Below are positions 57,131-64,000 of a stretch of 64,000 nucleotides of DNA, in pieces; positions within the stretch are counted from its first letter, which is position 1; every line of letters begins with the position of its first letter. The translations under genes and the position numbers were made by a program. The notes beneath the pieces are model-generated. The model was given only the letters and a program-made list of their open reading frames with translations, was not told where the DNA came from and did no database searches. The stretch spans positions 39,814,203 through 39,878,202 of the forward strand of contig OZ022257.1 of assembly GCA_963978905.1 (NCBI GenBank). Direction: 5' to 3'. The DNA is from Trichostrongylus colubriformis. Taxonomy: Eukaryota > Nematoda > Chromadorea > Rhabditida > Trichostrongylidae.

Positions 57131-58770
57131 TCGTGGATTGCACCTATCAATTACCAGTGCCTACAACTAGTATCGCCATCGGGCACATGATTTTTGTCGG
57201 CAGGTTTCCAGGGCCATTTCAAATGTCAGGTTTTTCGAATATTGATCCGACCACTATCCTGAAAAATAACTTTGCGAGGGATACGGCCTTAGTTTTAATT
57301 CCATTAAATTTTTCGTTGAAGGAGAATCATCGGAAGGGGTGATTATGCCCTTATCGAAGTTTATATGCCCCTTGAATTGGGCACGACAGAATAAACTAGC
57401 TATCTCTCCACAAAGACTTCTTATGCTCTACTGGAAGCAGCCAGGATGAAATTTTCTTGGAAATTCTGAGGTACTCCCCACAGCACCTAGTAAATTTCAG
57501 CCAAGTCTTTCCTAGAAAACCGACCTCCAGCTCTGCACATCCTTACCACCATGATTCCGACTTCACCGCCGTCACCAAACCGGACAAACATATGGTGAAA
57601 GGAGGAGGAGAACAGTGCTTTTAAAAGTATCCGAAATACTTCCTTTTTTCATTTGTTGTACGCTTTTCAGTCAGGCATATTTTACCTTCAATTTTTCGAT
57701 ATTTTTTTGATTTCGTGTTGCTCAAGAACATCAATTCTCCCATCGCAGAAACATGATACGAATGAAGACGGCTGACGCTTATGGTGCATGGAATGAGCTA
57801 TTAATTTAATAATTCTCCTTGTTCAAGCACGACAACCAGTGACCTTCGCTAGACGGCGTCATTTAAGAGAAGGATGCAGATGTAATCCGAAGGTATGCAA
57901 TCCTCGGAGTTCATTGTCCAGGTAACGAAGGGAACATATCATTTTTATGTTGTTCATGTAAATCTTGTCAATCTATCGAACCTGACTTTCCCACCCTACA
58001 AATACAGTAAAACCTGCAGATAAATATTTACGCAAATGTAATTAATAAAAGAAAGGTATATATACATAGTATGACTGTGACATAGAAGAGATCCAAACCG
58101 ACCCGAGTACAGCTAGTTGAGGGTGTAAAATCCAGAAACCAGGAAAATTGAGGGAAATCTAGAAACTTGTCTCATGCTTTTTCTGAGCACTCTCCAGATT
58201 GTACTTCTGGATACAAAAGGACTATGCTCCGGAGCTCGTTCACAGATGATGTTGTGTTTGAAAATGCTGCTATTGACCTCCACATTGCAGACAGCGGTTG
58301 TGCGATTGCAACCAAAACTTAATGAGCGCTGGCATTGTAGCTCGTAGGGTGAGCCATGCTGAGCCTTTTCCTGTTCCTTACCTCCTATCGATAAATCACC
58401 ACCAACCTTCTTTGTTCATCAAAAATAGAAGAAGTGAACTCCTGCAATCAAGAGATAACTAGAGGACCAGAGAGCAAACAAAGCCGAGTACCACGAGAAA
58501 ACAGAATTGCCGCGCCTTGTTGACACTCTGGCAGCGCGTACATAAGCCACGGAAAGTGTGAAGTTCACCGATGCGACGTTTTGCTAAACTTTTTCATGCT
58601 GTTGCTCAACTCGTATTTCTCACAGCTTATCTTTTGGATGCTTATTATTCAGGGAAACATGCGAGTCCAGAGATCCTTAAAAGTCGTGGTTTCTTTATAT
58701 GTTCGAAGCTGTTTCCACGAATGTCTGCGCCAGCATCCTTCTATAGTAATCTCATAGTAATCTCTGTTCA
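57131..58770. other. Upstream region of the third TTL gene, no gene recognised
   Basis: A 105-codon + strand frame (57025-57342) overlaps the left repeat and has no recognisable motif. Nothing else looks like an exon or RNA gene. Confidence 0.45.
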
Positions 58771-58771
58771 G

Positions 58772-59298
58772 ATGCAAATTCTTTTACTGCTTTGTCTGGT
58801 TGGCTCGTCAGCTGCCCTGCTAGGAATCGGATCGACACAGTCGGTAGCCGTTAGTGGACGACTAATCTGTAATGGACAACCAGCCAGCAATGTTAAAGTC
58901 AAACTTTACGAAAAGGAAAACAGTAAGCACTCGTCAAATTGGCTTAGTAAAAGAATTATCTACTGGTTTCATTCAGCATTCGATGTGAAGATGGCGGAAG
59001 GTGTCACTAATCAAAACGGAGAATTCCGGTTGTCAGGCTCAAAAACGGAAATCACCACCATTGACCCAAAAGTCAACATCTACCACAAATGTAATTACAA
59101 TGGAGTGAGTCCAAACAATCACACCTCCTGGGGAGTGAATCGTAATTTTCCTTATTTCAGTTCTGCTACCGTAAGTTCGGTATCACTATCCCGGACCAAT
59201 ACGTAACCAAGGGTGCCAATCCTCAACGGGTCTACGATATTGGAACCATCAATCTTGCCAACAGATTCACCGGTGAAACTACTGATTGTATAAACTGA
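58772..59298 (+). CDS. Transthyretin-like (TTL) family secreted protein, copy 3
   Basis: Exons 58772-58922, 58977-59104 and 59161-59298 code for 138 aa. The signal peptide MQILLLLCLVGSSAALLG is followed by STQSVAVSGRLICNGQPAS, VKVKLYEKE, GVTNQNGEFRLSGSKTEI, DPKVNIYHKCNYNG, then YRKFGITIPDQYVTK, GTINLANRF and DCIN. It keeps the four mature cysteines and the intron phases of copies 1 and 2 but has diverged most (EGV for EGK, PDQYV for PSNYI). The ATG directly follows 'atctctgttcag'. An open frame reaches 200 nt further upstream, but its peptide would bury the signal sequence, so I reject the longer start. Confidence 0.9.
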
Positions 59299-59857
59299 TT
59301 GTAAATATATTTGTATGTATGTTGTGTTGTATATCCAGATAAAGAACACCCAAATTCCTTATGTGTGGAGTTGTCGGAGGCTATAGGCTTTCCAAGGAGA
59401 AACAACATTCTGCTTCGGCTAATTGTCATCCTAAACTCCATTCAAACTAATCCGAAAATGGCATCCATTTTTGCGCTTGTGCTTTCTCAAAGCTCACATA
59501 TCAGAGTCTTCTCCCCTCGTCTTAGGTTTAGGCTTGAGCGTCCCCTCTAAAGCCGTTCAAGGTTAGAGGCGATATCGGTAGAGAAATCCGAACAAAAGCG
59601 CGACGTTGTGAGCTATACTCTCGCTTGGAACTGCAACATCACCTTTCAGAGTTGCCCGCTGTAGAAAATGTCATTTATTGTCTCGTTGGGTGTATTTCAT
59701 TCATTCGCTATGATATGAAATAAGTAAAACAAAAAACCAACAATCAATTGAAACAATGAATAAGAGTATAAACGGAAAGGAAGAAGAAAGGTGTACAAGG
59801 TAAAAAAATCCAATGAATTCACACGGACGTCTTAGCAAGGCGTCGTATGTGCAATGT

Positions 59858-60226
59858 CTAAACGTCACGATCTGCAAGTGTTACGGTGGGTCCCTTGCGT
59901 CGGCCAAAATTGTCACCTTCCGGTGTCTTCAAGAACAGAGCAATCCACCTTCGGCATCGACGCACTGCACTTGGTAAAAGTGCTCGGTGTCCTTGCACAA
60001 ACCCGTACATAAAATTGCTTTGACTTGCCAACACTGTTTCGGTACACCCTGCGCCCAAAGAGTCTGAGCATTCGTTGTTAGAACAGGGTATGATCCTTTC
60101 TACTTTGCACTGGTCATTGCATTTCCTGTTACAGCTCCTACACTGGTCGCCTGCTCTCTGTTCTGCTGTGTAGTCTGCGAGTAAAACGTAGAGTGAGTCG
60201 GGCAAGTCTAGTAAGTCGTCACCCAA
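59858..60226 (-). CDS. Unrecognised Cys-rich open frame
   Basis: The 122-codon frame contains DQCRSCNRKCNDQC followed by further cysteines (PCSNNEC, GAGC) and a basic C-terminal part. Regular CxxCxxxCxxxC spacing and non-repetitive composition look more like coding sequence than most frames here. There is no ATG at the start, so it may be an exon with an acceptor near 60226, or a decayed zinc-knuckle element protein. I do not recognise the family. A 97-codon frame upstream (60566-60273, - strand) may or may not be linked. Confidence 0.3.
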   Translation of the reverse strand: MGDDLLDLPDSLYVLLADYTAEQRAGDQCRSCNRKCNDQCKVERIIPCSNNECSDSLGAGCTETVLASQSNFMYGFVQGHRALLPSAVRRCRRWIALFLKTPEGDNFGRRKGPTVTLADRDV

Positions 60227-60572
60227 TACCTCTTATACCTTGTTGCGATCATCATAATGTTTGTTCAACACGTCATGATGTTTGTGGATAGTTTGAGAGC
60301 AAAAGATAGCGAAATTCATTGTATGCCCCAACCTGTGGTCCGACGAGGGCAGTAGAAGTTGGAATGAGAAACTGTTCAACCTTCTGAAGGGCATTGACTG
60401 AAAATTCGCAAAAAAAAAACGAAATACGCTTTAGGCCTGTTGTTCTCTTACTGAAATGGTGGAATAGTTCAGTAAAACAGCTGGCAGGCCGTGGAATAGT
60501 TGAAATGGCTTCGGATGTCATGTTTTCATGTGTTCGCGTAGTGGGTAGGACGTTTCGACCGTTCATAGAGGG

Positions 60573-60583
60573 GGGGGGGGGGT
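60573..60583. repeat. Poly-G run
   Basis: A run of eleven or more G follows 'cgttcataga'. It is similar in length to the G/C tracts of the poly-C modules, but no flanking module sequence is recognised here. Confidence 0.6.
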
Positions 60584-60837
60584 GATAAACGCTACATATA
60601 ATAGCTACCTACAAAGAGCATAAGAATTCGGTGTGTGACATATTCTGAGGATTGTTTCAAACAAAACCATTCGAAGAGAATCATCTACACAAAACTGGTT
60701 CCTTATTTTCTAGATATTCCTCATAAAGTGATCAGGTAAAGGAGTCTGATGAGAAGATGCAAAGAGAATAACATATCTATAAAAACAAACGCCACCCTGC
60801 GCGGCAAACCTTTCCCCATACCGTCCAGTTCCCGATG

Positions 60838-60964
60838 CCTGGCAGGGCGTGGCCCTACGGACTTGGGTAGAGAGTACGTGGCGAGGGCGAGAGTGGGTGG
60901 CGGGGTGAGAGAGATAGATACACGTTCATCCAAGTCCGTAGACCTCATCCTGCCAGGCGCTGGG
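60838..60964. repeat. Imperfect palindrome (MITE-like)
   Basis: 'gcctggcagggcgtgg' with 'ctacggacttggg' on the left pairs with the complement of 'caagtccgtagacctcatcctgccaggc' on the right. No target duplication is visible. Non-coding. Confidence 0.6.
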
Positions 60965-61950
60965 AAATGGACTGTACATACAATAGTTCCGATAACGACG
61001 CGAAAGCTTCGTAGACGATTTCTTACGAAAGGCTCTGCGTGAGATGTAGTTTTACGTAGCGTTGCTACTTCACTTCGTTTTTGATTAATTTTGTTGATAT
61101 TTTGGTTCATTCACTTTCATCTTCGATAAAGTTGTGTAGCTTTAGTGGCTGTAGATCAAACTAATTGACCACAGAGCGAGCTGCAGTACCCCAATAGTCC
61201 GAAATGTGCTTTGAAGCAAATGCGGCTCGTTTGCAAAAGGTTGACTCCCCCGGAACTTTCTAAAACATCAGACTGGTTCCTGATCTTTCCCTTCATGTAT
61301 TCAAATCGCCTGTGAGTCAAGTAGTTTTTAAGTGGAAATTGTCAAGAAAAGCACAACACAACAGCAATTTAGTTTCAACGAAGTGATGGCTCTCCTTCAA
61401 GGAGCCATCACTTCGTTCAAAGGGAATTTCATTAATTTTGAATTCGAAAATGGAATTTATGAAATGCCACTTTCTAACGATCATCCAATTTATGCGTGCC
61501 GAACCCTCATTTGTAAGGATTTGACATCGCTGTAATGTTGCTTAGAAGTACAGTTAGGGGAGTAGGCTGATGCCCAAGACATTCAGACAGTCATGCCATA
61601 ACTTCCTTTGAAGGCGGTTCCATGAAGAGCGGTAGAGAATGCGAAGTCAGCGAGATGGTTCCCTCGTTACCAAAATTATGCCATATGACTGCCGAGAAGG
61701 TGCTGTAAGTGGTTCCGAATACGAATTGAAATTCTTTTCTCGAAATGCCAAAAACTTATTGTCATTGGATTTGTCCAGAAGACCTGACACGTATCCAATA
61801 TCAATCCCAGGAAATAAAGGTGACTCGTTAAGCATAGGCTGTCCCCCATCTAGGATACGCCATGCATGAGATTTCAGCTAGGACATCGATGTATTCTGCG
61901 CCTGCGTAGTGGCTCAAATGAGCAATTTGTAAGTAGAGTCAAGCCTTCAT

Positions 61951-63890
61951 CTAGTAATCCTCGACAGGAGGGTCGTGTTTGTTCCGCTGGAATGGGGCTA
62001 GGTCCTCTGGGATGCCTCGTTTGCGAAGTGCCATCCAGATGAGGTCATGTGGAACGCGATCAAATGCTTTCTCCAAGTCAAGGAATGCCAGGTGGAGCGG
62101 TTGTCCTTTCTCTCTATGCTTCTCGACGAGGAGTCTCATGGCATGAATAGCATCTGTGGTGCGGCAATCCTTCACGAATCCACACTGGTTTACGCTAATG
62201 TCAGCCGCTTTTCGGATTCTGGCTTCGATGACCCTTTCGTATATTTTCATTGTATGTGAGAGGAGGCGAATTGGACGGTAATTGGTGCAGTCTGTTGAGC
62301 TTCCTTTCTTCTTCCATATAGGCACGGTGATGCTGTTACTCCATACTTCTGGTGCACAGTCATTGCGAATGATGTGATTGAACAGACTGGCGAGCCACCG
62401 GGAGAGATTCCGGTTTGGTGACTTCCATACTTCTGAAGCTATGTCGTCTGGTCCACATGCTTTGCCTGTCTTCATTGCTCTGAGTGCAGCCTTCACTTCT
62501 TCCTCTGATATCTTCTCGATCGGTCCTTGTACGGGTGCTACCGATGGCAGTGGGGGATGGGGGAATGTGCATGTCGATATCTCTTCGACATATGCTCTCC
62601 ATCTCTCCATCACGCTCCTCCTTTCAATCAGCAGCTTGCCGTTTTCATCGTTGATTCCGTGGAACTTCTCGATATCTTCAGTCTTCTGGTGCCTTGCTCG
62701 TATCAGTCGATGCACAGCCCTTTCTCCCTCTCTTGTGTTCAACTTGTCGTAGAATTCCTTCTGCTTGTCTGCTTTTGCTGTTGCAATAGCCTTCTTCGCT
62801 GCTTTCTTCGCTGTCTTGTTTCTCGCAAGGTCGTCTTGTGCACGCGTACTAAGGAAGATGTGATACAGCCTCTTCTTCTCTCTTACTCTCTCCTTTACTT
62901 CATCTGTCCATATCCATGGCTGCTTATCAATGAATCGCCTTCCTGGTTTGGTCGCGCCAATATCTCTCTGTACAATGTTTCGGATTGTGGTGCATGCCGT
63001 CTTCCATGTGTCATTGATATCATCAGTGATTGGTGAAAGTTTGATGAGGAGTGGTATGAGATCTTTCTTCTCTTTCCATCTCCACCACTTTATTCTTGCT
63101 GCTCCTGTCCTTTCGACGTGCTCTGCCTCCGGTGGTGCGACATTCATCTTGACGACGAGTGGCCTGTGTTGAGTTGCCACTGTTTCATGCGGGATGACCT
63201 TGGCATTGTGAATGAGGTGGGCATGTGCATGACATACCAGTGCAAAGTCGATCTGGGTTGAGGTGGAGCCACTGTAGTAGGTGCCAAGATGGCTGGGTCT
63301 CTTCTTGAAAAGGGTGTTTGCACTAATGAGAGAATTCGCCTCCGCATATTCGAGAATCCTCTCTTCTTGTGCCATATCCGTGTCCACCGTGTGCAGTGTG
63401 CCTGTCGCCCTGTTCGCCGATGTGTCCATTCAAGTCTCCAAGCACAATGAGCATGTCTTCCGTGGGCACTTCTCTTGTTTTAGCATCGAGCATCTCCCAG
63501 AATGCATCTTTCATTGCATCAGTACATCCGCATTGTGGTGCATATGCAGAGAATACGTGGAGTTTGGTGTTGCTTGCGACGACGATGATCTTCATTAACC
63601 GGTCGTCATAACGGCATACATCTGCGACGGCATCTCGGTATCTTTCTGATATGATGATGCCCACTCCATTTCGTGTGTTATCGTTGCCTTGGTACATGAT
63701 CTGTATATGATCTTGTATCCATCGCCGATGTCTCGTGATTTTGTTCCCGACCATCTTGTCTCTTGCACCGCACATACATCAATTCGTCTCCTCTCGAGTG
63801 CGTTCGCCACCTCTGTTCCTCTGCCTGTCATACTGCCAACATTAAGTGTGGCGAATCGGGATTGATGGTGGTGGTAGCGGCAGGGCACTC
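61951..63890 (-). pseudogene. Non-LTR retrotransposon, endonuclease and partial RT, truncated
   Basis: On the - strand an endonuclease starts FATLNVGSMTGRGTEV and VCAVQETRWSGTKSRDIGDG, then LHVFSAYAPQCG and LIVLGDLNGHIGEQGDRH. Single-base frame changes lie near 63.7 and 63.4 kb. A 492-codon frame (63429-61951) follows with the endonuclease C-terminus, a Lys/Arg-rich linker, and RT blocks TVPIWKKKGSSTDCTNYRPI, LLSHTMKIYERVI, QCGFVKDCRTTDAI and HLAFLDLEKAFDRVPHD. It stops before the YxDD block, so the 3' half of the RT is lost. LINEs usually lose their 5' end, so this truncation is unusual. The clade is RTE-like by eye; the exact family is not certain. Confidence 0.8.
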
Positions 63891-63982
63891 CCAGGTGTCG
63901 AGGAAAATGGCCGCTTCAATGCGACCTCCCCCCCCCTCTTCGGGTCCTCAAAAGCGACCCCCCCCCCTTTTATAATCTACAG
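63878..63982 (+). repeat. Poly-C repeat module, plus orientation
   Basis: 'cagggcactcccaggtgtcg', 'ggaaaatggccgcttcaatg', a C tract, 'cttcgggtcctcaaaagcga' and a second C tract. It is the reverse complement of 684-772 and abuts the 5' side of the LINE relic. Confidence 0.7.
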
Positions 63983-64000
63983 CTCCGTAAGGTTCTATAG

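Noticed and set aside
58571..58771. N-terminal extension of TTL copy 3
   Set aside because: It would place 67 residues before a good signal peptide and cross the acceptor used at the ATG.

Overview
The window looks like a repeat-rich piece of a nematode genome, probably a clade V strongylid (hookworm-like). The evidence is three genes of the nematode transthyretin-like (TTL) family, short GT-AG introns, start codons placed directly behind a splice acceptor as in spliced-leader trans-splicing, and abundant mariner, hAT, RTE-like and foldback elements. Homologies were read by eye against remembered families; nothing was searched.

Region 1 (1-16.9 kb) is mostly transposon debris. It holds a perfect 41-bp inverted repeat, a 39-bp tandem repeat, a Ty3/gypsy-type integrase pseudogene, strings of about 145-bp and 260-bp tandem repeats, a mariner fragment, a second gypsy reverse-transcriptase relic between short direct repeats, a degenerate Penelope-like element with Naiad-type (permuted) domain order, and a hAT-type element with an 8-bp target duplication. 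A likely 5' exon of the main gene (6375-6455) lies in this debris.

Region 2 (16.9-34.1 kb, + strand) is the main gene: an Exportin-5 (XPO5) orthologue in 29 confidently placed exons coding about 1,120 aa, or about 1,150 aa with the likely 5' exon (human XPO5 is about 1,200 aa). XPO5 exports hairpin RNAs such as pre-miRNAs, and C. elegans is generally reported to lack it. Its introns contain two mariner elements, several palindromic MITEs, a 1.4-kb near-perfect palindrome and a foldback element.

Region 3 (34.1-42.6 kb) has no gene I recognise. It contains foldback elements, TTAA-flanked MITEs and a TA-flanked palindromic MITE.

Region 4 (42.7-59.3 kb) has three TTL genes on the + strand (42754-43293, 51516-52096, 58772-59298). 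Each has a signal peptide, three exons, identical intron phases and four cysteines in the mature part. They are separated by a mariner, a nested hAT/foldback insertion, two more copies of the long palindrome family and an RTE-like LINE relic.

Region 5 (59.3-64 kb) has an unrecognised Cys-rich ORF, small palindromes and a non-LTR retrotransposon on the - strand that keeps a 492-codon endonuclease/RT ORF but is cut off inside the RT domain. The genes do not form an operon. The TTL genes are a small paralogous cluster coding secreted proteins; XPO5 is an unrelated housekeeping-type neighbour.
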